Positions 36,856-45,522 of a stretch of DNA of 64,000 nucleotides are shown here, in pieces. Made by a program: the position numbers and the translations under genes. This DNA comes from Bradyrhizobium sp. ISRA464 (lineage in GTDB: Bacteria; Pseudomonadota; Alphaproteobacteria; Rhizobiales; Xanthobacteraceae), in NCBI RefSeq assembly GCF_029910095.1, contig NZ_CP094526.1, positions 62,001-126,000 of the forward strand. Reading direction: 5' to 3'. The notes under the pieces were generated by a model, which was not told the DNA's origin, searched no databases, and was given only the letters and a program-made list of their open reading frames with translations. How positions within the stretch are numbered: the stretch's first letter is position 1; every line of letters starts with the position of its first letter.

Positions 36856-37508
36856 GCTGAAGTGGAGACGGCAGCGCGCGCGGCGCGGATGAAGGCGCGG
36901 ATCAGGTCGGGATCCTTCACGCCGGGCGAGCGCTCGACGCCTGACGATACGTCGACACCGCCGGCACGGGTGACGGTGACGGCCTCGGCGACATTGTCGG
37001 CGTGAAGCCCGCCCGAGACCATGTACGGCAGAGCGAGATCGAGATTTTCCAGCACGTGCCAATCGAATGTCGCGCCGAGACCACCGGGCCGCGTGGCGCC
37101 CTTCGGCGCCCGGGCATCGAACAGGATACGGTCGGCGACGCCGGCATAGCCCGGCAGCGGCGCGAGATCGGCAGCCGTCTCGACCGGCAGCGCCTTCATC
37201 AGGGGCAAGCCGAACTTCTGCCTGATGTCGCGTAGCCGTGCCGTCGTCTCCTTGCCGTGCAATTGCAGGATATCCGGCCGCAGCGTCTCGACGATGTTTT
37301 CCAGGGTCGCGTCATCGGCATCGACGGTCAGCGCGACCTTCACCGCGCGGCCCTTGGCGCGGCTGCCGAGGTCGCCCGCGACCTCCAGGCTGATATGCCG
37401 AGGCGACGGCGGAAAGAACACGAAGCCAACCATGTCGGCGCCGGCGTCAAGCGCGACGTCGAGCGTCTCGCGCGTGGACAAGCCACAGATTTTGACAAGC
37501 AGCGACAT
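36807..37508 (-). CDS. trpF: Phosphoribosylanthranilate isomerase
   Basis: TrpF carries out the Amadori rearrangement of phosphoribosylanthranilate, the step before TrpC. The 233-residue TIM barrel has the catalytic Cys8 (VKICGL) and Asp (ILFDARAP), the strand LQLHGKET and the phosphate site VDVSSGVERSPGVKD. The natural end of TrpF is near IRAFIRAARAAV; the last 15 residues (PVYGDRSTAQRTGG) and the stop codon come from an intergenic repeat. The start at 37508 fits family alignments; earlier ATGs at 37529 and 37571 lack support. Confidence 0.94.
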   Translation of the reverse strand: MSLLVKICGLSTRETLDVALDAGADMVGFVFFPPSPRHISLEVAGDLGSRAKGRAVKVALTVDADDATLENIVETLRPDILQLHGKETTARLRDIRQKFGLPLMKALPVETAADLAPLPGYAGVADRILFDARAPKGATRPGGLGATFDWHVLENLDLALPYMVSGGLHADNVAEAVTVTRAGGVDVSSGVERSPGVKDPDLIRAFIRAARAAVSTSALPVYGDRSTAQRTGG

Positions 37509-37588
37509 GGTCTCGAAACGGGTCGTCATCCGGAACGGGTTTTCGGGCCGCCGGAACCGGGGCGTACCCACGTCCGACGGGGCGGGTT

Positions 37589-37975
37589 CTACAACGTCGC
37601 GCCCTGCTTGTCTCGCCCGGCGGAGCCGTAAAAGCCGGTTTGGCCCGGTGCGGGCAGCCGTGGCGCATCGCCCCGGGCCGCGGCAGCCCTGAGATCGGTG
37701 AGCTCGGCGCGCGCCCGGCGGGCATCGGCCTCGTGCTGCCGGGCGGCGCGGCGCCAGCGCCCCTGCCGGAACCAGGTCGCGATGCCGCCCGCGATCACGC
37801 CCAGGATCGCCGACGCGATGATCACGACGAACAGCGGCAGCTTGACTGCGATCGTCGGTGTGACGGAATTGAAGGGATCAAACGACACCGTCACCCAGTG
37901 ACGGTTTGCGACCGCGAAGATGATGAAGATCAGCCCCAGCGGGATGACGACCAATGCCGTGAAGAACTTTCGCAT
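37589..37975 (-). CDS. lapA: LapA-domain (DUF1049) membrane protein
   Basis: The 128-residue protein has two N-terminal membrane helices (FFTALVVIPLGLIFIIFAVAN and LPLFVVIIASAILGVIAGGI) and a basic, Ala/Arg-rich cytoplasmic helix. This matches LapA, which in E. coli works with LapB in tuning lipopolysaccharide synthesis. GAGAG lies six bases before the ATG at 37975; an ATG two codons earlier would have no spacing. The ihfB-lapA-trpF order is usual in this group. The lapA symbol follows E. coli, and equal function is not shown. Confidence 0.8.
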   Translation of the reverse strand: MRKFFTALVVIPLGLIFIIFAVANRHWVTVSFDPFNSVTPTIAVKLPLFVVIIASAILGVIAGGIATWFRQGRWRRAARQHEADARRARAELTDLRAAAARGDAPRLPAPGQTGFYGSAGRDKQGATL

Positions 37976-38044
37976 GACCATCTCTCATAGCGATGGAGAA
38001 AGCGCGGGCGCGAGCCCGCCACACGGCACGCCTGACGTCGCGCG

Positions 38045-38374
38045 TTACGCGTCAGCCTTTGGTGCGTCGACCTTGGGAGCTTCCGTTTCGACGCCCTCGC
38101 GATTGAGACGCTCGCGCATCTCCTTGCCGGTCTTGAAGAACGGCACGCTTTTCTGATCGACCGGCACATGCTCGCCGGTGCGAGGATTGCGGCCGGCACG
38201 TGCCGGACGATGCTTCACGGAGAATGCGCCAAAACCTCGCAGCTCGACACGGTCGCCACGCGCCAGCGCCGCGACAATCTCATCGAGAATCGCATTCACA
38301 ATGTTCTCGACATCCCGCTGATAGAGGTGCGGGTTGTGCTCGGCGATACGCTGAACAAGTTCGGATTTGATCAT
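38045..38374 (-). CDS. ihfB: Integration host factor subunit beta
   Basis: IhfB pairs with IhfA to bend DNA sharply and thereby aids transcription (for example with sigma-54), replication and recombination. The 109-residue product has the HU/IHF fold: [31 protein letters not shown], and the DNA-intercalating arm [15 protein letters not shown] with its Pro. It ends with an acidic/Ala-Pro tail ([13 protein letters not shown]) of about 15 residues, which is longer than E. coli IhfB. It lies downstream of sppA and upstream of lapA. Confidence 0.95.
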   Translation of the reverse strand: MIKSELVQRIAEHNPHLYQRDVENIVNAILDEIVAALARGDRVELRGFGAFSVKHRPARAGRNPRTGEHVPVDQKSVPFFKTGKEMRERLNREGVETEAPKVDAPKADA

Positions 38375-38546
38375 CGAAAATGGGATCCGGGATCTCGCGG
38401 AAGTCCATTTCCGTGAAAATGCCCTGCACTGTCAAGACGCTAAATCAATTCCTGATGTCGCGAATTAGGGTAACAAATAGCCCAATTGGGCCATTTGGCG
38501 ATTCGCGCAGAGCGGGAATCGCCTCGACGATACGCCTTGGCGCCGA

Positions 38547-39524
38547 TCAGTTGGTTCCGGCCGGGGTCCACAAGGCCAGCATGCCGTCCAGCCCGAACCT
38601 GTCGACCGCCTGCACCATCCCGCCCTGCTCAATCCGCCGCGCGATGGCGCCCAGACCGAGCGCGTCGAGCGTCATGGATGCTGCGGTGCGCAGGAATGTC
38701 AGATCCCCGAAGCGGGGATTGAGCCTGTAGTCGCGCACCGGAAGGCCGCTTTTGATCTTCTTTTCCGCGACGAGCCATGCGATCGCGGTTTTCTCATCGC
38801 CAAGCTGATCGATCAGCTTGAGATCAAGCGCCTGCCTGCCGGTGAAGACGCGTCCATCCGCGACCTTCTCCAGCAGGGCATCATCCATGCCGCGCCGCTC
38901 CTTCACCAATCCACGGAACCATGCATAAGAATCCTTCACCAGCGCGTCGATCGCGGCGCGCGCTTCGGGACTGGTCGGCTCAAGGCCGTTCGGCGCCGCC
39001 TTCAACGGCGAAGACTTGATCTCCTCGACCTTCACGCCCACGGTCTTGAGAAGTTCTGAAACGTTCGGAAACTGGAAGAGCACTCCAATCGAACCGACCA
39101 GCGACGTCTGCTGGGCGACAATGTGATCGGCCGCCATCGCGGTGATGTAGCCGCCCGACGCGGCCAGCCCCTCGACGACGACGACGAGCGGCTTCTTCGT
39201 CTTCAGCTGCGTCAGCGAGTCATAGAGCTGCTCGGAGCCCGCGGTGGTGCCGCCGGGCGAATTGATGTGCACGACCACCGCCGCATAGCTCGATTTCTCG
39301 AGCCGCTCCAGCGCCTCGGCGCGCTGCTGGTCGCTGCGGATCAACCCCTCGATATTGACGCGTGCGATCGCACCCTTCGTCTCGAGCAGGTCGCGCCCGC
39401 CGGTCGCGAACAGGCCGACGCCGATGATCGCCGCAATCGCCACGACGGCGGCGGTGACGCGCCAGAAGGTCAGCTTGCGCCTGATGCGGCGGCGATCGAC
39501 GATCACGTCTGAATCCAGCGACAT
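38547..39524 (-). CDS. sppA: Signal peptide peptidase SppA (short form)
   Basis: SppA degrades signal peptides left in the membrane after secretion. The 325-residue protein has one N-terminal membrane helix (about residues 23-41) and a ClpP-like serine protease domain. The Ser-Lys dyad is Ser123 (LAASGGYIT) and Lys175 (SSPLKAAPN); the 52-residue spacing equals that of Bacillus SppA. It is half the size of the E. coli enzyme, the usual short form. GGAG stands eight bases before the start. It lies between rpsA and ihfB, with a family A repeat and the rpsA terminator upstream. Confidence 0.93.
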   Translation of the reverse strand: MSLDSDVIVDRRRIRRKLTFWRVTAAVVAIAAIIGVGLFATGGRDLLETKGAIARVNIEGLIRSDQQRAEALERLEKSSYAAVVVHINSPGGTTAGSEQLYDSLTQLKTKKPLVVVVEGLAASGGYITAMAADHIVAQQTSLVGSIGVLFQFPNVSELLKTVGVKVEEIKSSPLKAAPNGLEPTSPEARAAIDALVKDSYAWFRGLVKERRGMDDALLEKVADGRVFTGRQALDLKLIDQLGDEKTAIAWLVAEKKIKSGLPVRDYRLNPRFGDLTFLRTAASMTLDALGLGAIARRIEQGGMVQAVDRFGLDGMLALWTPAGTN

Positions 39525-39640
39525 GGAAATGCTCCAGGAATGTCCGTGCGTTCTTGCAGTCGCAGCGTCACTATGACCTTAGCCAAATACATCAATTGCG
39601 ACGCAATATGAAGAAAAGGCTCGCTATACTCCTAACGTCT

Positions 39641-39726
39641 GTAGCCCGGATGGAGCGAAGCGCAATCCGGGAAGACCTCACCGCGGGCGCCGAACCCCGG
39701 ATTTCGCTACGCTCCATCCGGGCTAC
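39641..39726. repeat. Palindromic intergenic repeat, family A, copy 4
   Basis: GTAGCCCGGATGGAGCGAAG on the left mirrors CTACGCTCCATCCGGGCTAC on the right, with inner arms GCAATCCGGG and CCCCGGATTTC. It is the cleanest family A copy in the window and lies between sppA and the rpsA terminator. Confidence 0.85.
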
Positions 39727-39750
39727 GATTTTCCTGTCTTTGACAAATAG

Positions 39751-39775
39751 AAAGGCCCCGGCTTTCGCCGGGGCC
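39751..39775 (-). terminator. Intrinsic terminator of rpsA
   Basis: On the minus strand GGCCCCGGC, tetraloop GAAA, GCCGGGGCC is followed by TTTCTATTTG. The 9-bp GC stem closed by a GNRA loop is strong. It begins about 30 bases after the rpsA stop. Confidence 0.88.
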
Positions 39776-39805
39776 CGGTTGGTTCGCGCAAAACTGAGCG
39801 AACGC

Positions 39806-41515
39806 TTACTTGTCGGTGCCGCGGTTCTTGAGCGCGGTGCCGAGGATGTCGCCAAGCGTCGCACCCGAATCGGAGGAGCCATACTGCGCGATGGCTTCCT
39901 TCTCCTCGGCGACTTCCAGCGCCTTGATCGAGACCTGCACCTTGCGGGCCTTCTTGTCGAACTGGATAACGCGGGCATCGACCTTCTCGCCAACGGCGAA
40001 GCGTTCGGCGCGCTGGTCGTTGCGGTCGCGAGCCAACTCGGACCGCTTGATGAAGGTGGTGAACTCGGTGCCCGAGATTCGCACCTCGATGCCGCTCTCC
40101 TTCACCTCGAGCACTTCGCAGGTCACGACCGCGCCCTTCTTGACGTCGCCCGGCTCGGCGAAGGGGTCGCCTTCGAGCTGCTTGACGCCGAGCGAGATGC
40201 GCTCCTTCTCGACATCGACATCAAGCACCACGGCCTTGACCATGTCGCCCTTCTTGAAGTTGTCGATGACCTGCTCGCCCGGAAGCTTCCAGTCGAGGTC
40301 CGAGAGGTGGACCATGCCGTCGACGTCGCCCTCGAGACCGAGGAACAGACCGAATTCGGTCTTGTTCTTGACCTCGCCCTCGACCACCGAACCGACCGGG
40401 AACTTCTCGACGAATACCTCCCAGGGATTGCGCATGGTCTGCTTGAGACCGAGCGAGATACGCCGCTTGACCGAATCGACTTCCAGCACCTGCACTTCGA
40501 CTTCCTGCGAGGTCGAGACGATCTTGCCGGGGTGCATGTTCTTCTTGGTCCACGACATCTCGGAGACGTGGATCAGGCCTTCGATGCCCGGCTCGAGCTC
40601 GACGAACGCACCGTAGTCGGTGATGTTGGTGACGCGGCCGGTGAAGCGGGCGCCGAGCGGATACTTCGCTTCGATGCCCTGCCACGGATCGTCCAGCAGC
40701 TGCTTCATGCCGAGCGAGATGCGGTGCGTCTCGTGGTTGATCTTGATGATCTTGACCTTCACCGTCTGGCCGATGGTCAGCACCTCGGTCGGGTGATTGA
40801 CGCGGCGCCAGGCGATATCAGTGACGTGCAGCAGGCCGTCGATGCCGCCGAGGTCAACGAACGCACCGTAGTCGGTGATGTTCTTGACCACGCCGTCGAT
40901 CACCTGACCCTCTTCGAGGTTCTGCACCAGCTCCTGGCGCTGCTCGGCGCGGGTCTCTTCGAGAACCGTGCGGCGCGACACCACGATGTTGCCGCGGCGA
41001 CGGTCCATTTTGAGGATCTGGAACGGCTGCGAGTTGTTCATCAGCGGCGCAACGTCGCGGATCGGACGGATGTCGACCTGCGAGCGCGGCAGGAAGGCAA
41101 CCGCGCCGTCGAGGTCGACGGTGAAGCCGCCCTTGACCTGATTGAAGATGACGCCGTTGACCTTTTCGTTGTTCTGGAACGCCTTCTCGAGCTTGCCCCA
41201 GCTCTCCTCGCGGCGCGCCTTGTCGCGCGACAGCACGGCTTCGCCGAGCGCATTCTCGATACGGTCGAGAAACACCTCGACGGTGTCGCCGACCTTCAGA
41301 TCGCTTTCACGGCCGGGACCGGCGAATTCGCGCAGCGCGACGCGGCCTTCGGTCTTCAGGCCGACGTCGATGACGGCCATGTCCTTCTCAATTGCAACCA
41401 CCTTGCCCTTGATGACCGAGCTTTCCTGCAGATTGCCGCCGGCAAAGGACTCATCAAGCATCGCCGCGAAATCGTCGCGGGTCGGAGTATAGGAAGACGC
41501 AGTATTCGAAGCCAT
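39806..41515 (-). CDS. rpsA: 30S ribosomal protein S1
   Basis: S1 holds mRNA on the 30S subunit and allows initiation on structured leaders. The 569-residue product contains six S1 (OB-fold) repeats; repeats 3-6 are easy to follow as the recurring GRVTNITDYGAFVEL / GLIHVSEMSW pattern. The start at 41515 (MASNTASS) has GGAG five bases upstream and gives the normal length; an in-frame extension to 41833 is not S1-like and is rejected. It follows cmk after a 378-bp leader, a common order (cmk-rpsA), and ends at a strong terminator. Confidence 0.97.
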   Translation of the reverse strand: MASNTASSYTPTRDDFAAMLDESFAGGNLQESSVIKGKVVAIEKDMAVIDVGLKTEGRVALREFAGPGRESDLKVGDTVEVFLDRIENALGEAVLSRDKARREESWGKLEKAFQNNEKVNGVIFNQVKGGFTVDLDGAVAFLPRSQVDIRPIRDVAPLMNNSQPFQILKMDRRRGNIVVSRRTVLEETRAEQRQELVQNLEEGQVIDGVVKNITDYGAFVDLGGIDGLLHVTDIAWRRVNHPTEVLTIGQTVKVKIIKINHETHRISLGMKQLLDDPWQGIEAKYPLGARFTGRVTNITDYGAFVELEPGIEGLIHVSEMSWTKKNMHPGKIVSTSQEVEVQVLEVDSVKRRISLGLKQTMRNPWEVFVEKFPVGSVVEGEVKNKTEFGLFLGLEGDVDGMVHLSDLDWKLPGEQVIDNFKKGDMVKAVVLDVDVEKERISLGVKQLEGDPFAEPGDVKKGAVVTCEVLEVKESGIEVRISGTEFTTFIKRSELARDRNDQRAERFAVGEKVDARVIQFDKKARKVQVSIKALEVAEEKEAIAQYGSSDSGATLGDILGTALKNRGTDK

Positions 41516-41893
41516 TTGTTCTCCAGATGCGGAATATTGCCGGCCGTTCGGGTTGATGGGCGCACCGCGCGTGGAGTGTCGGGGTTCCGCAAGCCCTGAC
41601 GACCGCTCGTTGCAGGAGGCGCAACAGCGGGCCGGCAGCAGGACTGCACGTTCGGTACGTTTGATTGATCCGGAGCCCGAAACGAGAATATCGACTTCAA
41701 GACCTGGGAGCGGGCGTTCCTCCAGATGCGGCAAGGGCTCAACCCCAACGCCGGCCCGCTTCAGACACAGCCTCGACATGGTCGATGGTGGCCCGGACGG
41801 CGCTGATATAGCCCCGCAGCGTGCTTTCGGCAAGCGCGAAATGCCCCATTTTGCTGCGTTTTCGGGCCGAGAGCGTCGCTTCCGGCCCTACAT
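41516..41893 (-). promoter_or_regulatory. Long rpsA leader / cmk-rpsA intergenic region
   Basis: This 378-bp gap has an open frame continuous with rpsA but with residues unlike S1, so I treat it as non-coding. It should contain the rpsA promoter and a leader that S1 may bind for autoregulation. By eye I find no convincing -35/-10 pair and no strong hairpin; short inverted GC stretches (GCCGGCCCGC, GCGGGCCGGC, about 130 bases apart) could pair in the RNA. Confidence 0.4.
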
Positions 41894-42523
41894 TCAGCGC
41901 TGGGCGCGCGCCTGTTCGACGATGGCGATCGCGGCGCGCACGCCGGCTTCGATGTCGAGATTGGAATTGTCCAGGGTGTGGGCGTCCGCGGCCGCACGCA
42001 ACGGCGCAATGGTGCGATTCTTGTCGCGCTCGTCGCGCTTGAGGATGTCGGCCAGCACCGCTTCCTCGTCGGCATCCTCGCCGCGGGCTCGAGCCTCCAG
42101 CGTTCGCCGCCGCGCGCGCACCCGCGGGTCGGCGACCACGAAGATCTTCACGTCGGCGTCGGGGCAGATCACGGTCCCGATGTCACGCCCGTCGAGCACC
42201 GCCCCGGGCGGATCGGCGGCGAACTGGCGCTGGAAGTTGACCAGCACCTCGCGCACCTTGGGAAAGGCGGAGACCACGGATGCAGCCTCCCCGACCTCCT
42301 GCGTCTTCAGGATCGGATTGCCGAATTTCTCGGGGTCGAGCTCAAGCGCCGCGGCCACCGCCAGCGCTTCATTGTTGAGGTCGGCACCCGCCGCCATCAT
42401 CGCATAAGCCACCGCGCGGTAGATCACGCCGGTGTCGAGATGGCGATAGCCATAGTGGTGGGCGAGCCGCTTGCCGAGCGTACCCTTGCCTGAGGCGGCG
42501 GGACCGTCGATGGCGATGATCAT
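41894..42523 (-). CDS. cmk: Cytidylate kinase
   Basis: Cmk phosphorylates CMP and dCMP for nucleotide recycling. The 209-residue P-loop protein has [16 protein letters not shown] at the start, the nucleoside-binding [11 protein letters not shown] and [14 protein letters not shown], and the lid region [15 protein letters not shown]. Its ATG overlaps the aroA stop (ATGA), so the two are translated together. rpsA follows, as in many proteobacteria (aroA-cmk-rpsA). Confidence 0.96.
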   Translation of the reverse strand: MIIAIDGPAASGKGTLGKRLAHHYGYRHLDTGVIYRAVAYAMMAAGADLNNEALAVAAALELDPEKFGNPILKTQEVGEAASVVSAFPKVREVLVNFQRQFAADPPGAVLDGRDIGTVICPDADVKIFVVADPRVRARRRTLEARARGEDADEEAVLADILKRDERDKNRTIAPLRAAADAHTLDNSNLDIEAGVRAAIAIVEQARAQR

Positions 42524-43857
42524 GCGAAGTCAGCTCCGAGCGAGCGCATCATCGGAATGAAATCCGGAAAGCTGGTGGCGATGAAGGTGATGTCGTCGAC
42601 CTTCACCGGCTTGTCGGAAGCGCAGCCCATCACCAGCGCCGACATCGCGATGCGATGATCCATATGGGTCGCGACAAGGCCCCCGCCGGGAACATGGCCG
42701 CGGCCCTCGACGATCAGATCGTCGCCGGAAACCTCGACCTTCACGCCGTTGACGCGCAGCATGTCGGCGGTGGCTTCCAGCCGATCGGATTCCTTGACCC
42801 GCAGCTCCTGCAGGCCGCGCATGATGGTGGTGCCCTCGGCAAAGCTCGCCGCAACCGCCAGCACCAGATATTCGTCGATCATCGACGGCGCACGTTCCGG
42901 CGGCACCTCGACGCCGCGCAGCTTCGAAGCACGAACGCGCAACTGCGCCATTGGTTCGCCGGCGTCGCCGCGGACCTCGCTCTCCTCGATGGAGGCACCC
43001 ATCTCGCGCAGCGTGGTGAGGAGGCCGGTGCGCAGCGGATTGGTCATCACGTCGGAGAACATGACATCGGAACCTTCGGCGATCAGCGCCGCCACGATCG
43101 GGAACGCGGCCGAGGACGGATCGGCCGGCACCACGACCTCGGCGCCGTGCAATTCGGACTCGCCGTTGAGCGTGATCCTGCGCCCATGGCTGCCCTCCTT
43201 CTCCGAGGAGATCTCGGCGCCGAAATGCCTGAGCATCAGCTCGGTATGGTCGCGGCTCGCTTCCTGCTCGATCACGGTGGTGACGCCGGGGGCGGACAGC
43301 CCGGCCAACAGCACCGCGGACTTGATCTGGGCCGAGGCGACCGGTGTCTTGTAGACGATCGGCACCGGATAGCGCGCCCCATGCAGCGTCAGCGGCAGCC
43401 GGCCGCCTTCGCGGATATCGCTCGTCCTGGCGCCCATCAGCTCCAGGGGATCGAGGATGCGGCGCATCGGGCGCGAGCGCAGCGAGGCGTCGCCGTCGAA
43501 TACCGCCGCGATCGGACAGCCGGCGACCGCCCCCATCACCAGCCGGCAGCCGGTGCCGGAATTGCCAAAATCGAGCGTTGCGGAGGGCTGGGCGAATCCT
43601 CCGACCCCAACGCCGGAGACCGACCAGGCAAACGGTCCGGTCCGTTCCACCCTGGCGCCCAGCGCGCGCATGGATTTGGCGGTATTGAGCACGTCCGCGC
43701 CTTCCAGGAGGCCGGAAATGCGGGTTTCGCCGACCGCAAGCGCCCCCAGGATCAGGGCGCGATGGGAAATCGATTTATCGCCGGGAACGCGGACTTTGCC
43801 GGCCAAGGGGCCGCTCGCACGAGCTTCCAGCGGGTTCGGGGTGTCGGAATGAGCCAA
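42520..43857 (-). CDS. aroA: 3-phosphoshikimate 1-carboxyvinyltransferase (EPSP synthase, class II type)
   Basis: AroA joins PEP and shikimate-3-phosphate in the pathway to aromatic amino acids and is the glyphosate target. The 445-residue product has the N-terminal [16 protein letters not shown] and the segment [15 protein letters not shown], which resembles the class II (Agrobacterium CP4-like) enzymes. At the position of the CP4 tolerance residue Ala100 it has Gly (NSGTGCR). The start is probably TTG at 43857 ([14 protein letters not shown]) with GAGAGGA upstream; a GTG at 43890 is the alternative. The stop overlaps the cmk start. Confidence 0.93.
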   Translation of the reverse strand: MAHSDTPNPLEARASGPLAGKVRVPGDKSISHRALILGALAVGETRISGLLEGADVLNTAKSMRALGARVERTGPFAWSVSGVGVGGFAQPSATLDFGNSGTGCRLVMGAVAGCPIAAVFDGDASLRSRPMRRILDPLELMGARTSDIREGGRLPLTLHGARYPVPIVYKTPVASAQIKSAVLLAGLSAPGVTTVIEQEASRDHTELMLRHFGAEISSEKEGSHGRRITLNGESELHGAEVVVPADPSSAAFPIVAALIAEGSDVMFSDVMTNPLRTGLLTTLREMGASIEESEVRGDAGEPMAQLRVRASKLRGVEVPPERAPSMIDEYLVLAVAASFAEGTTIMRGLQELRVKESDRLEATADMLRVNGVKVEVSGDDLIVEGRGHVPGGGLVATHMDHRIAMSALVMGCASDKPVKVDDITFIATSFPDFIPMMRSLGADFA

Positions 43858-44003
43858 GATTGTGTCCTCTCGCGCCGCGGCAGGTATCACATAGGCAACA
43901 CCACGTCACGCGCCCGTCAAATGCGCGCAGACCGCTATTGACAGCGGCCCCTCAACTAGCCAAGTGAAGCTCCGTTTTTCAGGAAAATTCCCAGGATCAC
44001 CAA

Positions 44004-44411
44004 GTGGCCAAGTCCGATCTCGGAACCAAGCGCATTTGCCCGACCACGGGCAAGAAGTTCTACGATCTCAACAAGAATCCGGTGATCTCGCCCTACACCG
44101 GCGAGGTCGTGCCGATCGCGCCGGTGGCCCCGCCGCGGGGCCGCGGCGCCAATGTGAGCTCGCCCGCCACCGCAGCCGAAATGCCCGAGGCGGCCGAGAC
44201 CGAAGAGTTGGTCTCGCTCGAGGAGGCCGATGCCGAGGAGAACACCGGCAAGGTCAAGGCTCAGGTTCCCGAATCCGAGGACGATATCGAGATCGATGAG
44301 ACCCTCGAGGACGATGACGACGATGATTCGACCTTCATCGCCGACGAGGAAGAGGGCGATGAGGACGTCACCGACATCATTGGTGACGTTGGAGGTGACG
44401 AAGAGACTTGA
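44004..44411 (+). CDS. FYDLN-acid family protein (TIGR02300)
   Basis: The 135-residue protein is the alphaproteobacterial family named for its N-terminal motif KFYDLNKNP, preceded by LGTKRICPTTGK. The rest is disordered and extremely acidic: from about residue 65 nearly every third residue is Asp or Glu, with a run DETLEDDDDDDSTF. The start is GTG with AGGA nine bases upstream. Function is unknown; the Cys-poor FYDLN head may bind a partner. It is divergent from aroA and lies before the tRNA gene. Confidence 0.9.
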   Translation: MAKSDLGTKRICPTTGKKFYDLNKNPVISPYTGEVVPIAPVAPPRGRGANVSSPATAAEMPEAAETEELVSLEEADAEENTGKVKAQVPESEDDIEIDETLEDDDDDDSTFIADEEEGDEDVTDIIGDVGGDEET

Positions 44412-44470
44412 GATCGTCGCCAATCTGTGGTGAAGGGTGCTGCCTCACGAGTCGCCTAGGACTCGGGGGC

Positions 44471-44496
44471 CGGGCACGGCCGCAAGGCCGTGCCCG
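44471..44496 (+). terminator. GNRA-capped hairpin between the FYDLN gene and tRNA-Ala
   Basis: CGGGCACGGCC (44471-44481), GCAA, GGCCGTGCCCG (44486-44496) is a perfect 11-bp stem with a GNRA tetraloop, 15 bases before the tRNA. It lacks a T-run, so it may be a factor-dependent end for the upstream gene or a processing signal for the tRNA precursor. Confidence 0.55.
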
Positions 44497-44511
44497 AACT
44501 GGAAGACTTAC

Positions 44512-44583
<72 letters not shown>

Positions 44584-44587
<4 letters not shown>

Positions 44588-44648
44588 CGCTTCGCCCTTC
44601 GGGCTACGCGTGGCGCAGCCACGAGTTGCCTGAAGGGCGAAGCGTGGT
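44584..44648. repeat. Large inverted repeat starting in the tRNA CCA end
   Basis: ACCACGCTTCGCCCTTC (44584-44600) is repeated exactly in reverse complement at 44632-44648, and the interior holds a second hairpin (CGTGGC, GCA, GCCACG). The left arm uses the last four bases of the tRNA gene. A partial third unit (GTAGCCCGCAGGGCGAAG) follows at 44659-44676. It belongs to the REP-like palindromes of this group of bacteria. Confidence 0.75.
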
Positions 44649-44714
44649 GTCCGGCGTAGCCCGCAGGGCGAAGACGGACGGCCTAAAGTTCCGGTCCTTA
44701 GCGCCCGCCAGTGG

Positions 44715-44960
44715 ATGCCCATGTGGTACGTCTACATCATCCGCAGCATCGATTTCCCTGATCAGGAATACATTGGCGCCACCGAAGACCTGAAGCGGCG
44801 ACTTCCTGAGCACAACGCCGGCAAGTCGGCGCACACCTCAAAATTCAGGCCCTGGCAGCTCGTCTGGTACTGCGCATTCCCGTGCAAGTACAAAGCCCTC
44901 GCCTTCGAGAAGTACCTTAAATCGCACTCCGGTCGTGCCTTCGCCAAGAAGCGCCTCTAG
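44715..44960 (+). CDS. Small stand-alone GIY-YIG nuclease-domain protein
   Basis: The 81-residue product is a single GIY-YIG domain of the YhbQ/UPF0213 type: WYVYIIRS (the GIY strand), EYIGATEDLKRRLPEHN (YIG strand and catalytic Arg), then HTSKFRPWQLVWY and a conserved Glu (AFEKYLKS). Such proteins are thought to be nucleases, but their targets are unknown. It sits right after a tRNA gene and a 17-bp inverted repeat, and converges with ohrR with an 8-bp gap. No good ribosome-binding site is seen before the ATG. Confidence 0.85.
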   Translation: MPMWYVYIIRSIDFPDQEYIGATEDLKRRLPEHNAGKSAHTSKFRPWQLVWYCAFPCKYKALAFEKYLKSHSGRAFAKKRL

Positions 44961-44968
44961 CCCGCCCC

Positions 44969-45430
44969 CTACTCCCCCAGCACCGCATTCAGCCGGTCGC
45001 GCAGCGCGACGAGCTCGTCCTTCATCGCCAGCAATTCGCCGACCGAGCAGGCCGACGCCGCGAGGATCGATTGCGGTACCGACTTGGCCTTTTCGCGCAG
45101 CGCGTGCCCTTGGGGCGTCAGCGCGATCAGCACCTGGCGCTCGTCTTCGGTGCTGCGGCTCCGCTTGATCAGCTCCGCCGCCTCCAGCCGCTTGAGCAGC
45201 GGCGTCAGCGTGCCCGAGTCCAGGAACAGCCGCTGGCCGATATTCTTGAGCGGGACGCCGTCGCGCTCCCACAGCGTCAGCATGACGAGATATTGCGGAT
45301 AGGTCAGGCCAAGCTTGTCGAGCAGCGGCTTGTAGACGCGGTTGAAGGCGTGCGCGGTCGAATAGACCGCAAAGCAGATCTGGTTGTCGAGCCGCAGCGC
45401 CTGATCGGCCGCCGTCTGTTTCCTGGCCAT
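44969..45430 (-). CDS. ohrR: OhrR, organic-peroxide-sensing MarR-family repressor
   Basis: OhrR represses ohr until an N-terminal cysteine is oxidised by organic hydroperoxides. The 153-residue protein has that Cys at position 19 (LDNQICFAVYS), Tyr residues downstream for sulfenate contact, and the MarR wing (LTPLLKRLEAAELIKRSRS, DERQVLIALT). The start at 45430 (MARKQTA) places the Cys where OhrR proteins have it. It is divergent from ohr, and two candidate operators lie between. Confidence 0.93.
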   Translation of the reverse strand: MARKQTAADQALRLDNQICFAVYSTAHAFNRVYKPLLDKLGLTYPQYLVMLTLWERDGVPLKNIGQRLFLDSGTLTPLLKRLEAAELIKRSRSTEDERQVLIALTPQGHALREKAKSVPQSILAASACSVGELLAMKDELVALRDRLNAVLGE

Positions 45431-45489
45431 GAATCCCGTCAGACTTGTCACATGCCGGCGTCATTGTGGCTCCACGTGACCCGGGATTC

Positions 45490-45503
45490 AATTGCGAACA
45501 ATT
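45490..45503. promoter_or_regulatory. Candidate OhrR operator, site 1
   Basis: AATTG, CGAA, CAATT is a perfect 5-4-5 inverted repeat with the same spacing as the larger site 36 bp away. It lies nearer ohrR and could serve autoregulation. Confidence 0.5.
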
Positions 45504-45522
45504 AAATGTGAGGCCGCACAAT

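Noticed and set aside
39554..41599. 681-codon open frame opposite rpsA
   Set aside because: Antisense to ribosomal protein S1. The apparent repeats in it mirror the S1 domain repeats.
41516..41833. In-frame 5' extension of rpsA
   Set aside because: No S1 homology, and the ATG at 41515 has an ideal ribosome-binding site and gives the normal protein length.
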